NCBI RefSeq assembly: GCF_005860765.1
Contig: NZ_VCEI01000025.1
Span: 310,001 to 374,000, forward strand
DNA length: 64,000 nucleotides
Direction of reading: 5' to 3'
Source: Dyadobacter sediminis
GTDB lineage: Bacteria > Bacteroidota > Bacteroidia > Cytophagales > Spirosomataceae
Shown here piece by piece: positions 44,002 through 52,629 of the stretch. Both the position numbers and the translations under genes were made by a program. The notes beneath the pieces were generated by a model that was given only the letters and a program-made list of their open reading frames with translations, was not told the origin of the DNA and did no database searches. Within the stretch, counting starts at the first letter, position 1. Each line of letters starts with the position of its first letter.

Positions 44002-45252
44002 ATGACTCAAACAATCAACAGCGGCAGACTTTTTAATGCCAGTTGTCTTGCCATTATTACCACGGCCTTTTCATTCAGCATCCGGGCAGGTATTCTTCCT
44101 CAGCTTGGATCCGAATTCGGCCTTACCGCCGAGCAGCTGGGCTTTATCAATTCCATGTTCTTTTTCGGCTTCCCGATTTCAATGGTTATCGGCGGTATTG
44201 TTTACCATTCGATTGGCCCGAAGATCATTATGCAGGTAGCTGTTGTTGCGCATACGCTGGGTATTCTGTTAACGATTTATGCAGGCGGATATACCGGTTT
44301 GCTGGTTTCGACATTTTTTATCGGATTTGGTAACGGTTGTACCGAAGCGGCCTGTAACCCGATGATCGCGGATATGTATACAAGCAACAAGCTGAACAAA
44401 ATGCTGGGCCGTTTTCACATGTGGTTTCCGGGCGGAATCGTAATCGGCAGTTTGATCTCCAAATTCATGACCAGTGCAGGCGCATCCTGGCAAACGCAGA
44501 TCTGGGTGCTCATGATCCCGACTGTGATCTATGCATTCCTGTTTTTCGGTCAGGCTTTTCCTCGTCCGAAAGTAGAAGGCGTTACTTCGCTTTCCAAAAA
44601 CTTTCAGGCTATGCTTACACCGCTCTACATTTATATATTCTGCTGCATGGCGCTGACAGCCATTACCGAGTTTGGTCCTAACCAATGGGTATCCGTAGTT
44701 TTAAGCAGCAGCGGCGCGGATGCCATGCTGGTTCTGGCACTGACTTTCGGTGTCATGACACTTGGCAGACTTTTCACAGGTCCGGTTGTGGACCGGTTTG
44801 GTCAAACGGGCGTTTTGTTCGGAGGAGCCATTCTTGCAGCCATCGGTATTTATATGTTCAGTACGGTTACCGGTCCGATTGCTTATCTGGCGGCAGTTAT
44901 TTTTGGCTTGGGCGTATGCTTCAACTGGCCGATTATGATCGGTTTTGTCGCACAGCGTGTTCCGCTTAGCGGCGCTTTGGGTATGTCCATAATCGGTGGA
45001 GTTGGTATGTTGTCCACATCTATATTTCAGCCGTTTATCGGACGCTGGATTGATTCCGCACATGCTGAATATGCAGCAAAAGGCGTTACCGGGCCTGCAT
45101 TGGAGCTGGCAGCCGGACAAGCGACTTTATCCACAATGCTGACTTTCCCGATTATTCTGATCGTTCTGTTTATCGTTCTGTGGTTCTGGGCAGGCAATCC
45201 TAAAACCGGATCTGTGGACGAAATCAAAGTGGCAGAACAGCCTCAGTTGTAA
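44002..45252 (+). CDS. MFS transporter
   Basis: A 416-residue major facilitator with 12 probable helices; the loop between helices six and seven is short (QAFPRPKVEGVTSLSKNFQAM). The helix two-three region is FINSMFFFGFPISMVIGGIVYHSIGPK. The protein is divergent from the Gfo/Idh operon, so it most likely imports the sugar used there. Family members near Gfo/Idh genes in Bacteroidota commonly carry sugars or nucleosides; the substrate is inferred. A terminator closes the gene. Confidence 0.87.
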   Translation: MTQTINSGRLFNASCLAIITTAFSFSIRAGILPQLGSEFGLTAEQLGFINSMFFFGFPISMVIGGIVYHSIGPKIIMQVAVVAHTLGILLTIYAGGYTGLLVSTFFIGFGNGCTEAACNPMIADMYTSNKLNKMLGRFHMWFPGGIVIGSLISKFMTSAGASWQTQIWVLMIPTVIYAFLFFGQAFPRPKVEGVTSLSKNFQAMLTPLYIYIFCCMALTAITEFGPNQWVSVVLSSSGADAMLVLALTFGVMTLGRLFTGPVVDRFGQTGVLFGGAILAAIGIYMFSTVTGPIAYLAAVIFGLGVCFNWPIMIGFVAQRVPLSGALGMSIIGGVGMLSTSIFQPFIGRWIDSAHAEYAAKGVTGPALELAAGQATLSTMLTFPIILIVLFIVLWFWAGNPKTGSVDEIKVAEQPQL

Positions 45253-45270
45253 TCTTATAGTTATAAAGCA

Positions 45271-45303
45271 AAAAGGCAGGCGATTTTACATCGCCTGCCT
45301 TTT
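45271..45303. terminator. Bidirectional terminator between MFS gene and mutS2
   Basis: A 14-bp perfect stem AAAAGGCAGGCGAT / ATCGCCTGCCTTTT with a 5-base loop and T run. It is flanked by convergent genes. Confidence 0.9.
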
Positions 45304-45324
45304 TTTATTGGATATAAGCCTATT

Positions 45325-47733
45325 TTATTTCAGCTTGACAATCGTTACGCCGGCACCGCCGCGATCGGGATGTTCATCCTGCATGCTTGCGACCTGCGAA
45401 TAGCCGCGCAGATGATTTCTGACCAGCGTTCTTAATATGCCGTCGCCTTTTCCGTGTACAATCCGAAGTTCGTCATAACCCAGCATAATGGCATTATCCA
45501 TAAACTGATCCACAAGCCCGAGTGCTTCCTCGCCGCGCTTGCCCCGCATGTCCAGATTAAAGCTGAAATTCAGCATGCGTTCATTTAAATCCACACCTTT
45601 TGCACTGGTTTTCAGCTTCTTTTCACCAGTCGCTGCTTTGTAGGTTTTGTTGGAAACCTTTTCCAGCCGGTTCAGTTTAACCGTGGATTTCAGATCGCCA
45701 ATCCTGATTTCAGCATCTTTTCCCTTGATCGCAAGTACTTCGCCAATGGCCGTCTGGCCAATAATGCGCACGTAACTTCCGGGCGTAATTTCTCCGCTTT
45801 CCGGTTCAAAGACTTCCACTTCCGGAGCTGGTTCTGCAACTGCTGCAAGTTCCAGGTTTGCTTTTCCGAATTTTTCAAGCTCCGTTCTTACCGTCTTGGT
45901 TTTTTCCTTTTCGGCCTTGTTTTCCTTGATTTCCCGGATTGTATTTTCAATCAGCTGATTGGCATCCGAAAGCAGGTTTTTGGCTTTTTGCTTGGCTTCG
46001 TTTACAATTTTCTTCTCATTGTTTTCCAGGTTTTCCTTTAAAGAAGTGTAGTCGGCAAGCTGTTTGGTCAGTTTTCTTTCTTTGATGCCAAGTTCAATGT
46101 TCTTTTCTGCAAAAACCCTTCTTTCAATATCCAGTTCTTTCAGCAATTTTTCAAAATTCACTTGCTGCGTTCCGAGCTTTTCCTTGGCCCGGTTTACTAC
46201 GGCAGTCGGCAATCCTATTTTCGAGGCAATTTCAAAGGCAAAGGAACTTCCCGGTCTGCCGATTTCCAGCTGGTAAATCGGTTCAAGGTTTTCGCCGTCA
46301 AAGCGCATGGCTCCGTTTACAAGCCCTTCCGTTTTATCAGCCAGCACTTTAAGGTTGGTATAATGCGTATTAATAACGCCGTATGCGCCCGATTTTGTCA
46401 GGTTTTCCAGAATAGCTTCTGCAATGGCGCCGCCCAGTCCGGGCTCGGTTCCGGTTCCGAATTCGTCGATCAGAAACAGCGTACGCTTGTTGGCCAACGT
46501 CAGGAAATGGCGCATGTTTGTCAGGTGCGAACTGTATGTACTCAGGTCATTTTCAAGCGATTGCTCATCTCCGATATCAATGAATATATTCTGGAAAAAT
46601 CCCATGGAAGAGCCTTCTTCCACCGGCACAAGCAACCCGCACTGGAACATGTACTGAATAAGCCCGACGGTTTTCAGCGATACGGATTTACCGCCGGCAT
46701 TTGGTCCGGAAACGATCAGAATGCGCTGGTTTTCTTTCAGTTCAATATTCAGCGGAACTACTTTCTTGCCCTGTTTCTGAAAAGACAAATGCAGAAGCGG
46801 ATGTCTTGCATTGCGCCAGTCGATGAACTGCCGGTTGCTGAAAGGCGGATTAATGGCACTCATTTCAGCCGCAAGTTTTGCCTTTGCCCGCAGAAAATCC
46901 ATCAACCCCAGAAACTGGTATGCTTTCTGAAGATCCGGCACGTAAGGCCGGAGCTGACTTGTAAGTTCCAGCAAAATTCGGTTTATTTCCCTGCGCTCTT
47001 CGTATTCCAGTTCACGGATTTCGTTATTGGATTCAAAGACATCCGTTGGCTCAATGAAAACGGTCTGTCCGGTTGCGGATTCGTCATGTATAAAACCTTT
47101 CAGTTTTCGTTTATGCTCGGCTGAAACCGGAATCACCATACGTCCGTTGCGGATCGTAAGCGAAACATCATCGCCGATCCAGCCGTTGCTTCGGGCGGAT
47201 TTCAGAATGGTATCCAGCTTTTTACGAATGCCGGCCTGTTCGGAAATCAGGCGTTTTCTGATCCTTGACAATTCCGAAGAGGCTGAATCGCGAATCTGGC
47301 CACGGTCATCAATAATACGGTCAATGGCATCCGTAATCGCTTTTTCGACTTTAATGCTTTTGGAATATTCACCCAGAATCGGATAAGCGTCCGGTTCCTG
47401 ACTGTCAAAAAACCGCAGACAAAGCCGAATGGTCTGCATCGATACTTTCAGGTCCGAAAATTCCTGCTGCGTGAGCAGCATGCCCTTTATGGCGGCACGT
47501 CTCAGATAAGGTGTTGCGTCAATATAGTTCTGGGAAGGAAAGTTTTCACCGATTTCCATGATCCGCTGCATTTCGGCCGTCTGGCTGACCAGCTTTTCCA
47601 CAAGGCCGAAATTTTCTGAAAACTTGATTTTCTCTACATACCCTTGCCCCAGCGGGCTTATACAAGCTTCTTTCAGGCGTTCCCTGAGCTTGTCAAAACC
47701 TAATTTCTGTTCTAATGTATTTGGATATAGCAT
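45325..47733 (-). CDS. mutS2: Endonuclease MutS2
   Basis: An 802-residue MutS family protein without the mismatch-binding N-terminal domain. MutS2 proteins suppress recombination and, in some species, rescue collided ribosomes. The ATPase has Walker A in VSGPNAGGKSVSLKTVG (around residue 340) and Walker B LFLIDEFGTGTEPGLG. A coiled-coil and a KOW-like segment follow (GSYVRIIGQTAIGEVLAIKGKD). The C-terminal Smr nuclease domain has LDMRGKRGEEAL and IVHGKGDGILR, both conserved catalytic motifs. It is followed by a terminator shared with the MFS gene. Confidence 0.95.
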   Translation of the reverse strand: MLYPNTLEQKLGFDKLRERLKEACISPLGQGYVEKIKFSENFGLVEKLVSQTAEMQRIMEIGENFPSQNYIDATPYLRRAAIKGMLLTQQEFSDLKVSMQTIRLCLRFFDSQEPDAYPILGEYSKSIKVEKAITDAIDRIIDDRGQIRDSASSELSRIRKRLISEQAGIRKKLDTILKSARSNGWIGDDVSLTIRNGRMVIPVSAEHKRKLKGFIHDESATGQTVFIEPTDVFESNNEIRELEYEERREINRILLELTSQLRPYVPDLQKAYQFLGLMDFLRAKAKLAAEMSAINPPFSNRQFIDWRNARHPLLHLSFQKQGKKVVPLNIELKENQRILIVSGPNAGGKSVSLKTVGLIQYMFQCGLLVPVEEGSSMGFFQNIFIDIGDEQSLENDLSTYSSHLTNMRHFLTLANKRTLFLIDEFGTGTEPGLGGAIAEAILENLTKSGAYGVINTHYTNLKVLADKTEGLVNGAMRFDGENLEPIYQLEIGRPGSSFAFEIASKIGLPTAVVNRAKEKLGTQQVNFEKLLKELDIERRVFAEKNIELGIKERKLTKQLADYTSLKENLENNEKKIVNEAKQKAKNLLSDANQLIENTIREIKENKAEKEKTKTVRTELEKFGKANLELAAVAEPAPEVEVFEPESGEITPGSYVRIIGQTAIGEVLAIKGKDAEIRIGDLKSTVKLNRLEKVSNKTYKAATGEKKLKTSAKGVDLNERMLNFSFNLDMRGKRGEEALGLVDQFMDNAIMLGYDELRIVHGKGDGILRTLVRNHLRGYSQVASMQDEHPDRGGAGVTIVKLK

Positions 47734-47783
47734 TGGATTGAAAGTTAGCTTCCGGCAGTTGTCCGTCCGCTTTTTCCGACATG

Positions 47784-47805
47784 CTGCATTTTACTGTAAA
47801 TGCAG
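47784..47805. other. Intergenic hairpin upstream of mutS2
   Basis: An 8-bp perfect stem CTGCATTT / AAATGCAG with a TACTGT loop, in the 108-base gap between the two minus-strand genes. There is no T run, so it may be an RNA element or a chance palindrome. Confidence 0.35.
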
Positions 47806-47841
47806 CGTCTGTTTGTTCTGGTTTGTTAATGAATTTTTAAT

Positions 47842-48360
47842 TTAAAACAGCCCCCGGATTTCTTCTTTCAGCACTTTCAGGGCATGTGCCGAAGGCTGCA
47901 CTTCTTTTTCAATGACATGCGAAAAGATTTTTTTCGCCAGATCCGAAGGCGGCGCTTCCGCCGGTATTTCCGAAGCCGACTGATTAATGACCGCTACGGT
48001 TTCGTTCATTGCGTTCGTAATCTGCTCCCATGCATTGCTGCTGATGTACATTTGCTGGGCTACATTATGGTTGTACTCTTCGCGTATTTCCTGAAGAAGC
48101 AACTGCTGAAGTTCCAGTGCACTCATTGCGGAAGGGACCAGACGCAGCAACAGGCTGTTTGGCGCCATTCTTTCAAGAAAAAGGCACATTCTTTCATATG
48201 CCTGTAACCTCAGCGGAAGGGTGATGCCTGTATTTGTACTTCTGATGTCCCATCTCTGTTTTTCAAAAACCTTGTCGGCTACGGTTGTAATGGTCAGGTA
48301 CATGCCATATACCATGGCAACTCCCAGGATCAGGACAACAAGTAACGAGTAATATTCCAT
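47842..48360 (-). CDS. Membrane-anchored protein, unknown
   Basis: A 172-residue protein with one N-terminal transmembrane helix (YYSLLVVLILGVAMVYGMYL) and a soluble, helical cytoplasmic or periplasmic remainder. It has long helices such as LQAYERMCLFLERMAPNSLLLRL and LLQEIREEYNHNVAQQMYIS. I do not recognise a named family. It sits upstream of mutS2 with 108 bases between them. A -7 box candidate (48394-48401) precedes it. No functional hint comes from the neighbours. Confidence 0.65.
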   Translation of the reverse strand: MEYYSLLVVLILGVAMVYGMYLTITTVADKVFEKQRWDIRSTNTGITLPLRLQAYERMCLFLERMAPNSLLLRLVPSAMSALELQQLLLQEIREEYNHNVAQQMYISSNAWEQITNAMNETVAVINQSASEIPAEAPPSDLAKKIFSHVIEKEVQPSAHALKVLKEEIRGLF

Positions 48361-48393
48361 GTTTTTATTTCAATTTATTCCGGATAACGACTA

Positions 48394-48401
48394 CAAAATT
48401 A
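48394..48401 (-). promoter_or_regulatory. Putative -7 element (TAATTTTG, minus strand)
   Basis: The plus strand reads CAAAATTA; the minus strand gives TAATTTTG, matching TAnnTTTG 33 bases before the ATG of the membrane-anchored protein. The -33 box is weak. Confidence 0.4.
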
Positions 48402-48500
48402 GAATATTGACGTGATTTAACATCGTTTTATTGCAGGAACGAATGCATTGCAGACAAATGGTGTTCATCTTTATATGCAAAAATCAAGCAATACTCTATT

Positions 48501-48797
48501 ATGGAAAGTCCGGTTCAGCTTACTGAAAAAGCCAAACTTGAAATAAAAACAACATTAAGGTCCAATAAAATTCCCGACACTTACGGCCTGCGAGTCGGAC
48601 TCAGAGGCGGTGCGTGCAGCGGAACATTTCTGCTGGGTTTTGATACGGCTACGGAGAATGATCTAACCTATGTAATTGAGGATATTAAAATATTCATAGA
48701 CAAGCGTCACCTCATGTACGTAATCGGCGTATCGGTCGATTATGAAGAAGGAACGAACGGGAGCGGTTATACGGTTTCTGCGCTTGATAAGATGTAA
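48501..48797 (+). CDS. A-type Fe-S carrier (HesB/IscA)-like protein lacking the C-terminal cysteines
   Basis: A 98-residue protein of the HesB/IscA/ErpA fold that normally carries Fe-S clusters through three Cys, one in GG-x-C-SG and two in a C-terminal CGC. Here the first Cys is present (Cys39 in GLRGGACSGTFLLGF) but the C-terminal CGC motif is replaced by GTNGSGYTVS, so only one Cys remains. It therefore cannot hold a cluster by the standard ligands. It may be a degenerate member with another role, or bind metal in a different way. Start ATG 48501. It is convergent with the HNH endonuclease gene. Confidence 0.75.
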   Translation: MESPVQLTEKAKLEIKTTLRSNKIPDTYGLRVGLRGGACSGTFLLGFDTATENDLTYVIEDIKIFIDKRHLMYVIGVSVDYEEGTNGSGYTVSALDKM

Positions 48798-48805
48798 AAC
48801 GCTGT

Positions 48806-49378
48806 TTACTCCTCAATAGTAACGTGTTTCCAGTTTTCGCCGGATCGGATCCTGTTCAGCTGCGTATGCGTGATGCCAAATTGTTTTGCAATCATTTTCA
48901 GCCTGTTATTATCATTTTTAAGTAATTTCTTGATAATACGCACCTTGCTTTCCGTTAGTTTATAGTTTTTCGTACGTCTTGGTATCACACGATTGACGAA
49001 GGCCGGATTTTCACGGTTATGGTCAATCATTTCCATTTTTGTGACCCATTTCAGATTTTCGAAATAGTTGTTCTGTTTCTCAAAATCAACATGGATCACA
49101 AATATATGTTCCGGGCTTGCTTTTTCCACGAAGTGTTCGGCAACCAGTTTGTGTACATAGCGGTTGATCGTTTTTCCTCCGGCTACCCGGATATTAAGTG
49201 ATCTGTAACCCTGAATAACGGATCCTTTGATGATGGCGCCTTCTTTAGGGTTATTTTGAAAACTTTTTAACCTGCCGTAATTTGACACTTCATAATGAGG
49301 AGCATTCTCGATTTCGTCGAATATAATTTTTGCCCACTTTTCATTCCAGAAACTCCGACTTACATTTGACTCATTCAT
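48806..49378 (-). CDS. NUMOD4/HNH endonuclease-like protein
   Basis: A 190-residue protein with the layout of group-I-intron-type homing endonucleases. The N-terminal NUMOD4-like motif includes IFDEIENAPHYEVSNYGRLKS (about residues 16-36). The HNH core has RYVHKLVAEHFVEK and VIHVDFEKQNNYFENLKWVT with conserved His and Asn. A C-terminal helix-turn-helix follows (KLTESKVRIIKKLLKNDNNRLKMIAKQFGITHTQLNRI, about 141-178). No intron or intein surrounds it, so it is a free-standing gene. It lies 9 bases from the convergent A-type protein gene. It may be a DNA endonuclease or a phage-derived regulator. Confidence 0.78.
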   Translation of the reverse strand: MNESNVSRSFWNEKWAKIIFDEIENAPHYEVSNYGRLKSFQNNPKEGAIIKGSVIQGYRSLNIRVAGGKTINRYVHKLVAEHFVEKASPEHIFVIHVDFEKQNNYFENLKWVTKMEMIDHNRENPAFVNRVIPRRTKNYKLTESKVRIIKKLLKNDNNRLKMIAKQFGITHTQLNRIRSGENWKHVTIEE

Positions 49379-49538
49379 TTGGATATAGATCTAATATTAA
49401 TTTTTTCAAAGGTTTGTTTAACTAAGGGCACTTTTATACTGCATTCTTTTGATACAGGAAACGATTTTGTAATCTAAATATGTTAATCCAGTGCATGTAG
49501 CAAATGTGTAATCATTGTTTTTACCAAATCATTAAAGC

Positions 49539-49898
49539 ATGAAGCGTACTCTTATTGTCGGAGCTTCCTCAAATCCATCCAGATACGCTTATCTGGCAGC
49601 ACAAAAACTCAGGAATTACGGTCATCCTTTTTTACTTCTCGGACGCAGAAAAGGTTTTGCGCTGGGTGAAGAAATTCATACGGAGCAAGTAGCATGGGAA
49701 GATGTGGATACCGTTACCTTATATATCAATCCAAGTCACCAGCCCGACTACTATGCGTATATCATTTCCTTGAAGCCTAACCGCGTCATTTTTAATCCTG
49801 GCACAGAGAACCCTGAATTTAAAAATATGTTACTTGCCAAAAATATCATACCAATAGAAGGTTGTACGCTTGTGATGCTTTCAGTCGGGCAGTATTAA
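49539..49898 (+). CDS. CoA-binding domain protein (YccU-like)
   Basis: A 119-residue Rossmann-like CoA-binding protein. The opening TLIVGASSNPSRYAYLAAQKLRNYGHPFLLLGRR and INPSHQPDYYAYIISLKPNRVIFNPGTENPEF are typical of the small stand-alone family. No catalytic role is known. It is transcribed alone between the HNH gene and the convergent KAS III gene. ATG at 49539. Confidence 0.85.
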   Translation: MKRTLIVGASSNPSRYAYLAAQKLRNYGHPFLLLGRRKGFALGEEIHTEQVAWEDVDTVTLYINPSHQPDYYAYIISLKPNRVIFNPGTENPEFKNMLLAKNIIPIEGCTLVMLSVGQY

Positions 49899-49959
49899 AA
49901 ATCATGCCTGATCTTTTGTAATTTAATAAAATAGTTCTAAAACCTGCAGTAAATTATTT

Positions 49960-50961
49960 TTACCAGCGGATCAGGGCCGATGCCCATGTAAATCCGCTTC
50001 CGAATGCAGCAAGGCAAATCAGGTTTCCATCATGCAATCGACCGTTTTCGAAAGCTTCTGCAAGTGCGATCGGGACGGATGCGGCGGTAGTATTTCCAAA
50101 TCGCTGAATATTGTTGACAACCTGCGACTCCGAAAGTCCGAGTTGCTGCCTTACATAGTCACTGATTCTGATATTTGCCTGATGTGGAACCAGTAAATCA
50201 ATGTCGCCGGCTTCCAGTCCGTTCTTTTCAAGTGCTTCCCGGATGACTTCCCCGAACCGCACAATGGCGTGTTTGAAAACGGCATTGCCATTCATGTAAA
50301 CATTAAATCCGCCTTCTTCAATCATTTCTTTGGTAATGGTACGTCCGGGCCGGCTGCTTCCCGGTTCCCGTACAAAAAGCTCCTCAGCATAGCGCCCGTC
50401 TGCGTGCAGGTGTGTAGATATTATACAATGTTGTGGATCTTCGGTAGCGGTAAGGACGGCTGCCCCGGCTCCGTCGCCAAAAATTACCGCAGTATTTCTG
50501 CCAGCCGTACTTTTGTCGATCCATGAAGATTGTATTTCCGAGCCTACGACTAGCGCCGTTTTATACATTCCTGATTTTATAAACTGATCGGCAATGGAAA
50601 GAGCATATACAAAACCGGAACATTGCTCCCGGATATCGATAACCGGCTTTCCGTCCATGCCGAGTTCGCGCTGCATCAGAAAGGCCGAGCCAGGAAAAAA
50701 ATAATCCGGCGTAATGGTGGCATAAACAATTACATCAATGTCGCCGGGAGTTAGGCCTGCGTGTTCCAGCGCTTGCCGCGAAGCTGCGGCGGCCATGCTG
50801 TAATTGGTATCTTTTCCGTACTCAAAATAACGTCTTTCACGAATTCCGGTCCTTTCCTGTATCCATTCGTCGGAAGTTTCCATCCATTTCGTGAGATCAT
50901 TATTTGTTATCACATTGTCGGGAACATAATAACCTAAACCAGTAATTCGTGACAATGCCAT
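49960..50961 (-). CDS. fabH: 3-oxoacyl-ACP synthase III (FabH-like)
   Basis: A 333-residue KAS III that condenses an acyl-CoA with malonyl-ACP to begin fatty acid synthesis. The catalytic Cys is Cys114 in DIREQCSGFVYALS, the His is in LLVPHQANIRIS and the Asn in IQRFGNTTAASVPIAL, so the triad is complete. Other markers are WIQERTGIRERRY, IVYATITPDYFFPGSAF and ISTHLHADG. It is not next to plsX or rpmF, unlike the usual fabH locus, so it may be a second copy with a special acyl-CoA. I would not exclude a role in secondary lipid or polyketide synthesis. Confidence 0.85.
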   Translation of the reverse strand: MALSRITGLGYYVPDNVITNNDLTKWMETSDEWIQERTGIRERRYFEYGKDTNYSMAAAASRQALEHAGLTPGDIDVIVYATITPDYFFPGSAFLMQRELGMDGKPVIDIREQCSGFVYALSIADQFIKSGMYKTALVVGSEIQSSWIDKSTAGRNTAVIFGDGAGAAVLTATEDPQHCIISTHLHADGRYAEELFVREPGSSRPGRTITKEMIEEGGFNVYMNGNAVFKHAIVRFGEVIREALEKNGLEAGDIDLLVPHQANIRISDYVRQQLGLSESQVVNNIQRFGNTTAASVPIALAEAFENGRLHDGNLICLAAFGSGFTWASALIRW

Positions 50962-51124
50962 ATGCTTCTAATTAATTGTACTAAATTCAGTTGATGTCAG
51001 AATCAGGTAATGAGTGAACGTATATGGATTCTGTCATATTACATGTACAGAAAACTTTATACCAGTATGGCTCAGCCTTGCCCGAATAAGTTTCAAAATT
51101 GCAAAAAAACAAACGTATATCCAT

Positions 51125-51829
51125 TCATGCACGCTTTTTCCTGAAATTGTCAGCAACAGAAAGCAGAATGTAAAGAATGATTACGGCCGGTACTGCCAGA
51201 ATCTTCAGCGTAAGCAGTAAAACGACAGCCAGTATGATCAGCAGAAAACGCGCTTCATTTCCTTTCCAGCCGAAATTTTTAAATTTAAGTGCAATCAAAG
51301 GCATTTCCATAACCAGCAGGTAAGACATGACAACGGAAAGGATCAGCAGATTACTGGTGTTGACAATAATGTCTTTCCAGATTTCACCATGCGTATGAAC
51401 AATCAGCGGCAGGGAAGCAATCAGCATGGCATTGGCAGGCGTAGGAACACCGATAAACGAATCGGACTGTCTTGGGTCATTGTTGAATTTGGCCAGCCGG
51501 ATAGCGGAAAAAATAGCAATGATAAATGCCGCATTGGCTTTCCAGATCCCGAAAAGATCCGGAATGCTCTGCATAAGCAGTTGATATACGATAACGGACG
51601 GCAGTAACCCGAACGTCACCATGTCCGCCAGCGAATCCAGGTCCTTGCCGATCGGTGAACTTGCATGCAGCAGTCTTGCCAGAAAGCCGTCAAGAAAGTC
51701 AAAAATGAGCGCAACCCCGATCAGTACGCAGGATAAAAGCAGGTTATTGTGAAATGCCTCGACTACACCGACACATCCGCACAGCAGATTTCCACAGGTA
51801 AGTGCATTCGGGATGTTGCGACGGATCAT
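51125..51829 (-). CDS. pssA: CDP-diacylglycerol--serine O-phosphatidyltransferase
   Basis: A 234-residue integral membrane enzyme that makes phosphatidylserine from CDP-diacylglycerol and serine. The CDP-alcohol phosphatidyltransferase motif is intact: DGFLARLLHASSPIGKDLDSLAD (DG-x2-AR-x8-G-x3-D-x3-D). Six to eight hydrophobic segments are seen. No psd is adjacent. The 163-base gap to the KAS III gene holds no recognisable feature. It lies 29 bases from the MBL hydrolase gene, same strand. Confidence 0.93.
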   Translation of the reverse strand: MIRRNIPNALTCGNLLCGCVGVVEAFHNNLLLSCVLIGVALIFDFLDGFLARLLHASSPIGKDLDSLADMVTFGLLPSVIVYQLLMQSIPDLFGIWKANAAFIIAIFSAIRLAKFNNDPRQSDSFIGVPTPANAMLIASLPLIVHTHGEIWKDIIVNTSNLLILSVVMSYLLVMEMPLIALKFKNFGWKGNEARFLLIILAVVLLLTLKILAVPAVIILYILLSVADNFRKKRA

Positions 51830-51858
51830 GGCTGAAAATTTTATTCAAAAACTGGATT

Positions 51859-52494
51859 TTAAAAAAACGGATTGTTTTTCTTCTCAAAACCGATTGTCGT
51901 CAGCTGCATATGGCCGGGATAAACGGTATAATCGTCAGGCAATGTAAACAATTTGCTGCGAATGCTCGAAAGCAGCTGGTTATGATCGCCGCCGGGCAAG
52001 TCCGTACGTCCGATGCTCATGTGAAACAGCACATCACCGCCTATGACAAAACGCTGATCTTCATTTACAAAAGCAATATGGCCAGGCGCATGTCCGGGAA
52101 CAAAAATGACTTTCAGTGACGAATTTCCAAAATGTACCGTGTCTCCTTCGGCCAGATAGGTATCAATTTCTGGTTCGTCGAATGAAGCAAAGCCGTAATT
52201 GGAAGCATAGGATTGGACTGCTTTCAGCAAAGGCTCATCTAGTGCATGCAGGGAAAACGGAATTTGGTATTTCCTTTTCAAAGCGGTAATTCCCAGAACA
52301 TGATCGATATGTGCATGCGTATTGATGATCTGAACGGGCTTTAATCCGTTTGCTTCAATATAATCGGTTATTTCAGCCAATTCCTGTTTGTCGTAACAGC
52401 CGGGATCAATAATCACTGCTTCGCCGGTATCGTCGTGCAGCAAGTAGGTATTTTCTGCAAACGGATTAAAGACAAAAGTTTCAATATGTATCAT
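51859..52494 (-). CDS. MBL-fold metallo-hydrolase (glyoxalase II-like)
   Basis: A 211-residue metallo-beta-lactamase fold hydrolase, related to glyoxalase II. The metal motif HxHxDH is in INTHAHIDHVLG (near residue 60), a further His is in VPGHAPGHIAF, and VIDPGCY and VIGGDVLFHMSIGRTDLPGG complete the domain. The substrate could be a thioester such as S-lactoylglutathione, or other. It precedes pssA on the same strand with a 29-base gap. Confidence 0.9.
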   Translation of the reverse strand: MIHIETFVFNPFAENTYLLHDDTGEAVIIDPGCYDKQELAEITDYIEANGLKPVQIINTHAHIDHVLGITALKRKYQIPFSLHALDEPLLKAVQSYASNYGFASFDEPEIDTYLAEGDTVHFGNSSLKVIFVPGHAPGHIAFVNEDQRFVIGGDVLFHMSIGRTDLPGGDHNQLLSSIRSKLFTLPDDYTVYPGHMQLTTIGFEKKNNPFF

Positions 52495-52570
52495 GCCATG
52501 CGGTATTTTACTGAAATAATGATTGCGCCGGCGAAGTTACAAAACTTTGGAAACCTACAATCCGGAAAAC

Positions 52571-52608
52571 AAAATCGTCCGTGCATGGATACTCGCACGG
52601 ACGATTTT
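52571..52608 (-). terminator. Terminator after the lipoprotein gene
   Basis: A 14-bp perfect stem AAAATCGTCCGTGC / GCACGGACGATTTT with a 10-base loop, between the lipoprotein stop (52630) and the MBL start. Confidence 0.85.
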
Positions 52609-52629
52609 GAAATACAACAATGCTTTTTG

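Noticed and set aside
46162..47124. A 320-codon frame opposite mutS2
   Set aside because: Antisense shadow of a gene with intact Walker and Smr motifs.
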